Below, one piece after another: positions 1-6,072 of a stretch of 6,144 nucleotides of DNA (its first letter is position 1; each line of letters begins with the position of its first letter). The position numbers were made by a program, and so were the translations under genes. Location of the stretch: the NCBI GenBank assembly GCA_027451455.1, contig DAIDJI010000357.1:1-6144 (forward strand), in the 5' to 3' direction. This DNA is from Planctomycetales bacterium. Lineage in GTDB: Bacteria > Planctomycetota > Planctomycetia > Isosphaerales > Isosphaeraceae. The notes under the pieces are model-generated. The model was given only the letters and a program-made list of their open reading frames with translations, made no database searches and was not told the DNA's origin.

Positions 1-1211
1 AACCGGCTGGTGAACGTTGAGAGGATGAGCGCCGTCACCGAGAGGTTCAGGAAACTGACGAGGTTCCGCCACGAGGGAGACTGGACAGCGTATCCCAGTC
101 GGGGGATGTTCAAGAAGTAGAAGGCGAGCAGGCCGAAGAAGATCAGGAACTGCGACCACTGCGCCGGGTCTCGTCGGAAGGCGCGGAGGTCCTTGAGGAT
201 CAGGAGCCGGACGGGCCTCGGCAGGACGAAGAACGTCCGGTGGAAGAGAGCGTCGAACCAGTACCCGCCCTGTCGACGCCGGGCGCTCCGGTTCCCCTGG
301 ACGCGGCTGTAGCCCCGGAAATAGAGGTCGCGGGCCATTGCCGCCGCGGCGAGATACGCCAGTCCCGCGTGAGCGGAGAGCACGACCAGGTAATATCCGG
401 ACCGGCTCCATTCGCTTCGAGACGCCGCGAGGAGCCCGGCCGACATCCACCGGCTCGGCCAGAGCGGGCTCTGTGCGAAGGCCAGCCGATCCTGCACGCC
501 GGCCAGCCAATCGGTCGAGAGCGCGTCGCCGGGCGTCGACCAGAGCTGCCAGACGAGCAGGCCACCGAGCGCCAGTATCCCCGCTACGGAGGCGCCAAGG
601 ACCAGCTTCTGACGCCTCGGAAAGACGTTCGCCACCACGATCGCCGCGATCGCTCCCAGACTCCCGGCGATCAGGACGAACGCCACGAGGTACGCCAGGA
701 AGATCAGGTAGAACCCGGGCGCGGCACCGTTGGTGAGTCCGTAGGCGGCCATCAGCGGGCTTCCGAGCAGGAAGAACGCCCAGCTTGAGAGCCCGACCGA
801 CTCCGTGAACTGGTAGGCGAAGATCCGGTCGGTCGTCGCCGGGGTCGTGAGCAGGAAGGCCCCTTCGCGAGAGTGAAAAAGCGCGGTGTAGGTCAGGATT
901 CCGGTCGAGAAGAAGAGCATCACCAGGATCGAGAGGAAGAACATGCTGAAGAGGTATTCAAAGATCCCGTTGACCAGCGCGTCGTTGATCCCGATAAACT
1001 CGAAGCTTCCCCAGAAGAGGCCGAACAGCCCCAGCCAGAAGACGGCCGAGCAGAAGAGGATCATGGCGAGCCGGAGCCGGCTGCCGGAGAGGACCGAGCG
1101 GACCGTGTTGCGCATCAGCCACCATCGAAGGTGGCGAAGCGCCCGGGCGGTTTGCTCGGCGGGCAGGGGGGGTGGTTCGATCCGGCCCGAATCGCCGATG
1201 GCGAGGCTCAT
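1..1211 (-). CDS. ABC exporter permease subunit, partial (3' end beyond window edge)
   Basis: Inner-membrane permease of an ABC transporter, expected to pair with the ATPase encoded just upstream. Reading leftwards from the ATG at 1211 the frame stays open for 403 codons and runs off the window, so the C-terminus is missing. After a Pro-rich cytoplasmic N-terminus (PPPLP, residues 13-17) hydrophobic segments lie at about 48-68, 84-107, 141-157, 167-196, 204-223, 273-291, 354-370 and 383-400. A loop reading LKDLRAFRRDPAQWSQ (about 339-354) precedes the seventh segment; from memory, this 'KD..-F-RDPAQWSQ' loop is typical of the putative ABC-exporter permease family (ABC_tran_2-like) common in planctomycetes. 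Substrate unknown. The start overlaps the ATPase stop by 4 bases (ATGA), with no clear Shine-Dalgarno sequence of its own, which suggests translational coupling. Permease identity is well supported; the family name is from recall. Confidence 0.85.
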   Translation of the reverse strand, partial: MSLAIGDSGRIEPPPLPAEQTARALRHLRWWLMRNTVRSVLSGSRLRLAMILFCSAVFWLGLFGLFWGSFEFIGINDALVNGIFEYLFSMFFLSILVMLFFSTGILTYTALFHSREGAFLLTTPATTDRIFAYQFTESVGLSSWAFFLLGSPLMAAYGLTNGAAPGFYLIFLAYLVAFVLIAGSLGAIAAIVVANVFPRRQKLVLGASVAGILALGGLLVWQLWSTPGDALSTDWLAGVQDRLAFAQSPLWPSRWMSAGLLAASRSEWSRSGYYLVVLSAHAGLAYLAAAAMARDLYFRGYSRVQGNRSARRRQGGYWFDALFHRTFFVLPRPVRLLILKDLRAFRRDPAQWSQFLIFFGLLAFYFLNIPRLGYAVQSPSWRNLVSFLNLSVTALILSTFTSR

Positions 1212-1999
1212 GAGGGCGTCCCGGCGGGCTGGGGTCGTCCGGCGAGATCGATCGGCCCCTCGCCCTCGGCGGGCGTCGGCGGGCGATGATCGCCGGTGAG
1301 CGACAGGAAGAGGTCCTCGAGCGGACCGTGGTGCTTCAGTTCGGAACGAAGCTGGTCGATTGTCCCCGAGGCGAGCATCCGGCCGTGGTCGACGATCCCG
1401 ACCCGGTCGGCAAGTTCCTCGGCGATCGCCAGGAGGTGCGTCGACATCAGAACGGCACAGCCCGATCGCGCCTGCTGGACGAAAAGGTCCTTGACGATCC
1501 GGGCGCTCCTCGGATCCAGCCCGACCAGCGGCTCATCCACGACCAGGACCTTCGGGTCGTGGACCAGGGCCGAGGCAAAGACGACCCGCTGCTTCATCCC
1601 CTGGGAGTAGCTTTCACAGAGCTCGTCAATGTAATCGCCCATCTCGAAGACGTCGATCAGCTCAAGAATCCGACGGCTCGCCCGGCCGGGCTCCAGCCCG
1701 TACATCTCGACGACGAATCGAAGGAACTCGCGACCGGTCAGCTTGTCGTACAGGTACGGCTGATCGGGGACATAGCCGAGGAGCTGGCGGGCGGCCTGGC
1801 TGGTCGCCTCGTTCCCGCCGATCCGGACGATGCCCGAACTCGGCGAGAGCAGGCCGCAGATCATCTTGATCGTCGTCGTTTTCCCGGCGCCGTTGGGGCC
1901 GAGAAAGGCGAAGAGCTCGCCGGAGCGGACCTCCAGGTCGAGCCGATCGACGGCGCAACGGGCGCCGAACCGCTTGGTCACCCCGCGGACCTCGATCAT
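1208..1999 (-). CDS. ABC transporter ATP-binding protein
   Basis: A 263-residue nucleotide-binding subunit that would hydrolyse ATP to drive the permease encoded next to it. All core motifs are present in order: Walker A GPNGAGKT (34-41), Q-loop Gln80 (VPDQPYLYDKLTG), ABC signature YSQGMKQR (131-138; SQG instead of the canonical SGG), Walker B VLVVDEP (151-157) followed by the D-loop LVGLD, and the switch His188 (STHLL). It resembles the CcmA/YadG-like exporter ATPase group. The last 25 or so residues are Pro/Gly-rich and probably lie outside the fold. The frame is open upstream to 2128, but the ATG at 1999 is preferred: the domain begins at once (MIEVRGVTKRFG), GGAGG lies 8 bases upstream, and the ATG overlaps the preceding gene's stop as ATGA. 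It is the middle gene of a three-gene operon. Substrate cannot be read from the sequence. Confidence 0.95.
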   Translation of the reverse strand: MIEVRGVTKRFGARCAVDRLDLEVRSGELFAFLGPNGAGKTTTIKMICGLLSPSSGIVRIGGNEATSQAARQLLGYVPDQPYLYDKLTGREFLRFVVEMYGLEPGRASRRILELIDVFEMGDYIDELCESYSQGMKQRVVFASALVHDPKVLVVDEPLVGLDPRSARIVKDLFVQQARSGCAVLMSTHLLAIAEELADRVGIVDHGRMLASGTIDQLRSELKHHGPLEDLFLSLTGDHRPPTPAEGEGPIDLAGRPQPAGTPS

Positions 2000-2871
2000 C
2001 CGGCGGTCCTCCCCGAGGCGGCCCGACCGCCCTCGGCCTCGTTCTCCTCGGGACGACGCTCCAGCAGCAGCCGGAGGAACGGGAACGGGACCTCCTGGCG
2101 AAGGATCACCCCGTCGGTACGAACCCACGTTCGCATCTTCATACCCGACACGTTTTGCTCCACTTCATAGGTTGTCTCCGGCTTGCCCGCCCAGGGGATC
2201 GTAGTGCGCCGGGTCACCACGACCCGAACGTGCTCGACCTGCCCGGAGAACGGGTTGACCACCTGCATCTCCCACCGCTGGCCGACGTGCAGGCCGGGCA
2301 GGCGGTCGATCGGGCCGAGCATGTCGCTGACCACGCTCCTCGGCTGATACTTGAACGGCGCGAACTTCCGATTCAGGATCGGGAGCGGTCCCTCTGAGGC
2401 GATCTCCATCATATCATTGCGGAGCTTTCCGAAGACGTGCAACAATTGCTCGCCCAGATCGCGCGACTCCACTTTCAGGTCGAAGTTACGAAGGTTCCCC
2501 GAAGGATCGACCTGGTACGTGCTGACGATCAGGACGGGCAGTCGGTCGCGGTTCCCGGACGCCAGGATGGTTCTCTTGAGAAGTTTGTCGGCGTCGAGTT
2601 CAACCCGACTCGACATCCGGAACCAGCCGTCCGACTCGCGCTTCGACGAGGTGACCGCCTCGCCGATGATCGTCGGATCTTCCCCCTTCGCCACGTCGAG
2701 GATCTGGATGCTCCACCGGATCGGCCGGTCGGGCGTGCTCGCGAACGCGATCCCCCGGAGGTCCGGCGGGTAACCCTGAGTCAACTCGGGGAGCACGTCC
2801 GACTTCAGGAGCCAGAACGCGGCCACCGACCAGTAGACGAGGATCAGCAGGGAGACCAATCGTGAGGGCAT
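1996..2871 (-). CDS. Membrane-anchored protein of unknown function, first gene of the ABC exporter operon
   Basis: I do not recognise a named family. With the ATG at 2871 the product has 291 residues. It opens with an uncleaved-looking hydrophobic anchor (about residues 4-22, VSLLILVYWSVAAFWLL), and the rest is a soluble, mostly beta-type region that should sit outside the cytoplasmic membrane. The C-terminal third has the pattern LPGLHVGQRWEMQVVNPF (about 191-208), then WAGKPETTYEV, TWVRTDGVILRQEVPFP and an acidic/Ala-Gly tail. This 'G-x-W ... V ... TY-V ... W-V-x-x-DG-x-x-LR-x-E' layout recalls DUF3108-like periplasmic domains, but that is only a resemblance. The ATG at 2901 would add 10 residues; 2871 is preferred because GGAG lies 9 bases upstream and the anchor then starts cleanly. 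The stop overlaps the ATPase start (ATGA), so it probably works with the exporter, perhaps as an extracytoplasmic partner. Confidence 0.8.
   Translation of the reverse strand: MPSRLVSLLILVYWSVAAFWLLKSDVLPELTQGYPPDLRGIAFASTPDRPIRWSIQILDVAKGEDPTIIGEAVTSSKRESDGWFRMSSRVELDADKLLKRTILASGNRDRLPVLIVSTYQVDPSGNLRNFDLKVESRDLGEQLLHVFGKLRNDMMEIASEGPLPILNRKFAPFKYQPRSVVSDMLGPIDRLPGLHVGQRWEMQVVNPFSGQVEHVRVVVTRRTTIPWAGKPETTYEVEQNVSGMKMRTWVRTDGVILRQEVPFPFLRLLLERRPEENEAEGGRAASGRTAG
2008..2012 (-). promoter_or_regulatory. Shine-Dalgarno site of the ABC ATPase gene
   Basis: GGAGG on the minus strand, 8 bases before the ATG at 1999. It lies inside the 3' end of the preceding gene, and it decides the start against the longer open frame reaching 2128. 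Confidence 0.7.
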
Positions 2872-2880
2872 GACTCGCAA

Positions 2881-2884
2881 CTCC
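2881..2884 (-). promoter_or_regulatory. Shine-Dalgarno site supporting the start at 2871
   Basis: GGAG on the minus strand, 9 bases before the ATG at 2871. The alternative ATG at 2901 has no comparable purine-rich site, which favours the shorter product. Confidence 0.4.
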
Positions 2885-2908
2885 GTGCCCAAGGTGAACA
2901 TGGCTTCT

Positions 2909-2938
2909 ATCGTAGGCTCCCCGCCCGTGCAGGAACAA
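2909..2938 (-). promoter_or_regulatory. Candidate promoter for the ABC exporter operon
   Basis: On the minus strand TTGTTC (2938-2933) and TACGAT (2914-2909) are separated by 18 bases. The -10 box matches TATAAT at 4 of 6 positions and the -35 box matches only the TTG. Transcription would start near 2902, which fits the translation start at 2871 better than the one at 2901. This is a weak consensus match in GC-rich DNA. Confidence 0.3.
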
Positions 2939-2969
2939 TGGCCTCCCCGCGAGGAAACGCCAGTCCGGG

Positions 2970-2998
2970 TTGACCGATATCGAGGGCCTGCGTATGTT
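2970..2998 (+). promoter_or_regulatory. Candidate sigma-70-type promoter for the gene at 3118
   Basis: TTGACC (2970-2975) and TATGTT (2993-2998) are separated by exactly 17 bases. The -35 box matches 5 of 6 and the -10 box 4 of 6 consensus positions. It would give a leader of about 110 bases before the ATG at 3118. It is the best promoter-like match in the divergent region 2872-3117. No operator-like repeat was seen beside it. Confidence 0.4.
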
Positions 2999-3117
2999 CG
3001 AAAAAGAGACCTGGTCCTGTCTCACTTCCGATTCCATGCAGGGATTCTCCCGCCCTCGCCGCAGTACCGGTCGGCTCCTTCCCCGCGTCCCTCTGGTCCC
3101 CCGGATAGGGATGTTCC

Positions 3118-3912
3118 ATGCGCAAAAAGACGAAGATCCTGATCTGGGCCGGGACCGCCCTGGCGGCGATCACGGCGACTCCGGTTCTGGTCTGGCTCTC
3201 TCTGACTTATAAGCCACCGTATTATCGGGCGATGATGCTCCAGTCGACCGAGCAGCGGCACCGAGGCGCCCGGAAATTCGTGGCGCAGGGACTCCAGCTT
3301 CGCAACGACATCTGCAACGAGCCAAACTGGGAGGCGATCTTTTCGGACCAGGAGGTCAATGCCTGGCTCGCCGAGGATCTGGTCCGGCACTTCGCCGATC
3401 AGCTCCCGCCCGAGGTCCACGAGCCCCGCGTCCTCTTTGAGATGGACCGGATCGTCCTGGCGTTCGAGCTTCAGCAGGGGCGGATTCATTCGGTGATCAC
3501 GGTCGTCGCCCGTCCGAGGGTCCCGGCCGGGAACACCGTCGAGCTCACCCTGGAGAAGATCCGGGCGGGAATCCTTCCGGTCCCACCGGACAGCGTTCTC
3601 GATCGGATCGTCGAGTATTCGCGGTTCATGGGTGTTGACGTCGAGTGGACGCGTCGCGAGGGGTATCCGGTCGTCCTGGTCCGCTACAAACCAAACCTCC
3701 AGCGCGACGATATCGAGCTCGAAGAAGTGCAGATTCGGTCGGGCCAGCTTCGTCTCGCCGGCCGGTCGGATCGGACCCGGGGTGCCTTTTACCGGCCGAC
3801 CCTCCCCTCGCGCAGAGTGCTTCAGTCGACGTTTCCGACGCGAAGGCTCCACCTGCTCCCGCCCGCCGGATCGATCCCGATCGGCCGGAGCTCCGCGATC
3901 CCGACAAGCTGA
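3118..3912 (+). CDS. Membrane-anchored protein of unknown function
   Basis: Not recognised as a named family. The 264-residue product starts with a basic stretch (MRKKTK) and one hydrophobic segment (about residues 7-29, ILIWAGTALAAITATPVLVWLSL), a typical signal anchor, so the remainder should lie outside the cytoplasm. That remainder is a mixed, soluble-looking domain with a conserved-looking start (about 63-87, containing CNEPNWEAIFSDQEVNAWLAEDL) and a later beta-rich part (ELEEVQIRSGQLRLAGRS, about 200-217). From about 224 (PTLPSRRVLQSTFPTRR) it becomes basic, and the final 20 residues are Pro/Ser/Ile-rich. A weak AGGG lies 7 bases before the ATG. It is transcribed divergently from the exporter operon, and its last 91 bp overlap the convergent gene at 3822-4187. 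The anchor and the coding-like codon pattern support a real gene. Its function is unknown, and the tail may be poorly conserved read-out. Confidence 0.8.
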   Translation: MRKKTKILIWAGTALAAITATPVLVWLSLTYKPPYYRAMMLQSTEQRHRGARKFVAQGLQLRNDICNEPNWEAIFSDQEVNAWLAEDLVRHFADQLPPEVHEPRVLFEMDRIVLAFELQQGRIHSVITVVARPRVPAGNTVELTLEKIRAGILPVPPDSVLDRIVEYSRFMGVDVEWTRREGYPVVLVRYKPNLQRDDIELEEVQIRSGQLRLAGRSDRTRGAFYRPTLPSRRVLQSTFPTRRLHLLPPAGSIPIGRSSAIPTS

Positions 3913-4187
3913 TGACCCTCCAGCCGGACCCGGATCAGGTCGTCGCGCCAATCGAGCGACGCAAACGACCCGGAATCGATCCGGCGGACGGTCCCGCGAT
4001 CGCCCGAGATCGGTCCTTCATAGTCGAGATAGAGGGCGCGATGGTCCGGCAAGGCCCGCGCGGAAAGCTCGACCCCGGGCACGATCGGGGCGTCGACCGC
4101 CCAGGTTCGGAGGGTTTCCCCGGATTCGAGCATCAGGTCCCAGTGAACGCCGTCCCACCGATGTTCCAGCAGTACGAACCTGGGCAT
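3822..4187 (-). CDS. Stand-alone LigD N-terminal (3'-phosphoesterase-like) domain protein
   Basis: A 121-residue protein resembling the 3'-phosphoesterase domain found at the N-terminus of the bacterial end-joining ligase LigD, which trims 3'-phosphates and 3'-ribonucleotides at DNA ends using a metal. The family pattern F-V-x-x-x-H-x5-H-x-D-x-x-LE appears at residues 4-21 (FVLLEHRWDGVHWDLMLE), followed by TWAV (28-31), DHRALYLDYEG (48-58) and VRLEGHQLVGIAEL (87-100). By alignment from memory with the Pseudomonas enzyme, metal/phosphate ligands His42, His48, Asp50, His84 and Tyr88 correspond to His9, His15, Asp17, His49 and Tyr53, while the catalytic-region Arg52 is Met19. No ligase or polymerase domain is attached and none is encoded nearby. 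The ATG at 4187 is preferred over the longer frame to 4256 because the domain starts there and AAGGAGG lies 5 bases upstream. Enzymatic activity is not assured. Confidence 0.85.
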   Translation of the reverse strand: MPRFVLLEHRWDGVHWDLMLESGETLRTWAVDAPIVPGVELSARALPDHRALYLDYEGPISGDRGTVRRIDSGSFASLDWRDDLIRVRLEGHQLVGIAELRPIGIDPAGGSRWSLRVGNVD

Positions 4188-4192
4188 GGAAC

Positions 4193-4199
4193 CCTCCTT
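4193..4199 (-). promoter_or_regulatory. Strong Shine-Dalgarno site of the LigD-like gene
   Basis: AAGGAGG on the minus strand, 5 bases before the ATG at 4187. It is the strongest ribosome-binding match in the window and fixes the start of the phosphoesterase-like gene. Confidence 0.75.
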
Positions 4200-4303
4200 C
4201 CGGCCGATCTCGACCCGCGCGCCCCGGGCAATTCTCCATTCTGGAAGGGCCGTCAAGATCGGTGCGGCCGGTATCGGCGTCGTGTCCGACGCCCCGGTGG
4301 TAA

Positions 4304-4313
4304 GGATCGATCC
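4304..4313. repeat. Palindrome GGATCGATCC, copy 1 upstream of glnA
   Basis: Perfect 10-bp palindrome in the divergent region between the LigD-like gene and glnA. A second identical copy lies 62 bp downstream (4366-4375), with a CATAAT box between them. A third copy at 3868-3877 inside coding sequence weakens the case for a dedicated operator. Confidence 0.5.
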
Positions 4314-4344
4314 CCGATGATCTTCCGTCGCGCCACGGCCGCCC

Positions 4345-4350
4345 GCATAA
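4345..4350 (+). promoter_or_regulatory. Candidate -10 box of glnA
   Basis: CATAAT matches TATAAT at 5 of 6 positions and sits in an AT-richer patch of a GC-rich region, about 95 bases before the GTG start. No good -35 hexamer is seen at 16-18 bases upstream, so an activator would be needed or the match is chance. No sigma-54 type (GG-N10-GC) element was recognised. Confidence 0.25.
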
Positions 4351-4365
4351 TGTCATTTCTGCCGA

Positions 4366-4375
4366 GGATCGATCC
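4366..4375. repeat. Palindrome GGATCGATCC, copy 2 upstream of glnA
   Basis: Second perfect copy of the 10-bp palindrome, its centre 62 bp (about six helical turns) from copy 1. If CATAAT at 4345-4350 is the -10 box, this copy falls just after the transcription start, a usual place for a repressor site. Confidence 0.5.
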
Positions 4376-4434
4376 GGGCCGCCGGTCGTGGCGACGGCCC
4401 ATCTCCGTCGATCGAGGGCGGTCCCACACGAGGC

Positions 4435-4438
4435 GAGG
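4435..4438 (+). promoter_or_regulatory. Shine-Dalgarno site supporting the GTG start of glnA
   Basis: GAGG, 6 bases before the GTG at 4445. It supports this start over the upstream in-frame GTG at 4388. Confidence 0.5.
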
Positions 4439-4444
4439 TTCCCG

Positions 4445-5857
4445 GTGACTCCCAAAGAGGTCCTGGCCCTGATCCGACAGCGCGAGGTCACCACGGTCGA
4501 CCTGCGGTTCATGGACTTTCCCGGCGTCTGGCAGCATTTCTCGATCCCGGCCGAGGCTCTCACCGAGGAGACCTTCGAGGAGGGAATCGGATTCGACGGC
4601 TCCAGCGTGATGGGATGGCGGGCGATTAACGAGGCCGACGTCCTGGTCGTCCCTCAGCCCGAGACGGCCGTGATCGACCCGTTCCCATCGCATCCAACCC
4701 TGACGATGATCTGCAACATCCACGACCCGATCACCCACCTCGACTACACCCGAGACCCCCGCAACATCGCCCGCAAGGCCGTCAGCTACATGCGAAATAC
4801 CGGCCTCGCTGATGATTGCCTGCTCGCCCCGGAGCTCGAATTCTTCGTCTTCGACAACGTGCAGTACGACCAGCGCGGGCACGAGGCGTTCTATCATGTC
4901 GACTCGGTCGAGGGCGCCTGGAACCGGGGCCGGGCCGAGACTCCGAACCTCGGTTACAAGGCCGGCTCGGGGCTCGGATATTTTCCCTGTCCGCCGACGG
5001 ATAGCCTGGTCGACCTTCGCTCCGACATGGCAAACCGGATGAACGAGTGCGGGATCGCGACCTCGGCGCACTTCCACGAGGTCGCGACCGGCGGCCAGTG
5101 CGAGATCGACCTGATGCCCGCCGGGCTGGTCGACGCGGCCGATCACGTGATGCTCGCCCGCTATATCATCCGGAACGTCGCCCGACGCGCCGGCAAGACC
5201 GCGACCTTCATGCCGAAGCCGCTCCACGGCGATAACGGCTCGGGAATGCACACCCACCTGACCCTCTGGAAAGACGGCGAGCCGCTCTTCGCCGGTCAGG
5301 GCTACGCGGGGCTGAGCGACCTGGGGATTCACGCGATCGGCGGGTTGCTCCGCCACGCGACGGCCCTCTGCGCCTTTGCCAATCCCACGACCAATAGTTA
5401 CAAGCGGCTGGTGCCCGGCTTCGAGGCGCCGACGAAGGTCTCCTACAGCCGGCGCAACCGGGCGGCGATCGTCCGAGTCCCGGTCGGGAGTCCGAGCCCG
5501 ATCAACCGTCGGATCGAGTACCGAGGCCCCGACGCCGCCGCAAATCCCTACCTGTTGTTCTCGGCGATGCTGATGGCGATGCTCGACGGCATTCAGAACC
5601 GGGTCCGCCCCGGCGAGCCCCTCGACAAGGATATCTACGACCTTCAGCCCGAGGAGCTGGACAACGTTCCGACCACGCCCAGGTCACTCGAAGCCTCGCT
5701 GGAAGCCCTTCGCGCCGACCACGAATTCCTGCTCCGCGGCGATGTCTTCACGCCCGACGTGGTCGACACCTGGATCTGGTACAAACAAACGCACGAGGTC
5801 GAGATGATCCGGGTGCGCCCGCATCCGTATGAGTTCGCGCTCTACTACGATATCTGA
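4445..5857 (+). CDS. glnA: Type I glutamine synthetase
   Basis: Cytoplasmic enzyme that joins ammonia to glutamate with ATP to make glutamine, the main entry of ammonium into metabolism; type I enzymes form dodecamers. With the GTG at 4445 (protein begins MTPKEVLALIRQ) the product is 470 residues, the usual length. Motifs in this numbering: latch FDGSS (50-54), metal site PELEFF (129-134), HEVATGGQCE (211-220), ATP site KPLHGDNGSGMHTH (258-271), glutamate site NPTTNSYKRLVPG (313-325) and RIEYRGPDAAANPYL (356-370). The extra segment around EGAWN...GYFP and the DKDIYDLQPEE site with Tyr398 mark the I-beta class, regulated by adenylylation of that tyrosine. One oddity: HFHE at 209-212 has Phe210 where E. 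coli has His. The frame is open back to 4388, but the added 19 residues do not look like GlnA. It is divergent from the LigD-like gene and appears monocistronic. Confidence 0.98.
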   Translation: MTPKEVLALIRQREVTTVDLRFMDFPGVWQHFSIPAEALTEETFEEGIGFDGSSVMGWRAINEADVLVVPQPETAVIDPFPSHPTLTMICNIHDPITHLDYTRDPRNIARKAVSYMRNTGLADDCLLAPELEFFVFDNVQYDQRGHEAFYHVDSVEGAWNRGRAETPNLGYKAGSGLGYFPCPPTDSLVDLRSDMANRMNECGIATSAHFHEVATGGQCEIDLMPAGLVDAADHVMLARYIIRNVARRAGKTATFMPKPLHGDNGSGMHTHLTLWKDGEPLFAGQGYAGLSDLGIHAIGGLLRHATALCAFANPTTNSYKRLVPGFEAPTKVSYSRRNRAAIVRVPVGSPSPINRRIEYRGPDAAANPYLLFSAMLMAMLDGIQNRVRPGEPLDKDIYDLQPEELDNVPTTPRSLEASLEALRADHEFLLRGDVFTPDVVDTWIWYKQTHEVEMIRVRPHPYEFALYYDI

Positions 5858-5902
5858 TTCGCCCGGTCACCGTTGCGGATCGGTCTTCCAGCACCGCGGC
5901 GC

Positions 5903-6034
5903 TCACGACGTGGACGTTCCGGTCGTCTCCAGGACCGAATCGACCTTCGCAGGGGGGGCCGACTCGACCTCCGGGCGGGGGACGACGTCCTCGGGACGCA
6001 TTGCGAAGAAAACCAGCGTCAGGGCGCCGGCGCG
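5903..6034 (-). pseudogene. Possible small-protein remnant or C-terminal fragment
   Basis: On the minus strand a frame is open from just after a TAG (6037-6035) to TGA (5905-5903). It reads a short hydrophobic stretch (GALTLVFFAM) and then a Pro/Glu/Val-rich tail (RPEDVVPRPEVESAPP, ending TTGTSTS). The only ATG (6001) lies after the hydrophobic stretch and would give 32 residues; it has no clear Shine-Dalgarno site. The composition resembles the end of a small single-span membrane protein, and third positions are GC-rich. A start at 6111 opens another frame ending at TGA 6021-6019, and a single frameshift between about 6021 and 6035 would join the two. It may equally be chance. Confidence 0.2.
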
Positions 6035-6072
6035 CTACCAGGTGCGCTGAGGCCGACAGAGGCGCGCCTCGT

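Noticed and set aside
240..788. Plus-strand open frames over the permease region
   Set aside because: The minus strand reads continuously as a multi-span membrane protein over 403 codons; the plus frames are Arg/Pro/Glu-rich shadows.
1286..2170. Plus-strand open frame (294 codons) opposite the ABC ATPase
   Set aside because: The minus strand carries every ATPase motif; this frame has no domain, no ribosome site and shadow-like composition.
3886..3895. Palindrome CGGAGCTCCG near the tail-to-tail overlap as a bidirectional terminator
   Set aside because: It has no loop and no T-run on either side, so it cannot act as an ordinary hairpin terminator.
3022..3951. Minus-strand open frame (309 codons) opposite the anchored protein at 3118
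   Set aside because: The product is highly charged with no motif or membrane segment, while the plus-strand frame has a signal anchor and a normal protein-like composition.
4234..4256. TTGACG on the minus strand as a -35 box for the LigD-like gene
   Set aside because: The hexamer is good, but no acceptable -10 box lies 16-18 bases downstream; the nearest, GAGAAT, is only 14 away.
4253..5356. Long minus-strand open frame (367 codons) antisense to glnA
   Set aside because: It lies opposite well-conserved GlnA coding sequence, its translation is Arg/Asp/Val-rich without any recognisable motif, and such antisense frames are common in high-GC genes.
5829..6050. Plus-strand frame of 73 codons starting inside glnA
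   Set aside because: It overlaps the end of glnA in another frame, has no ribosome site, and gives a Ser/Arg/Gly-rich product with no recognisable feature.
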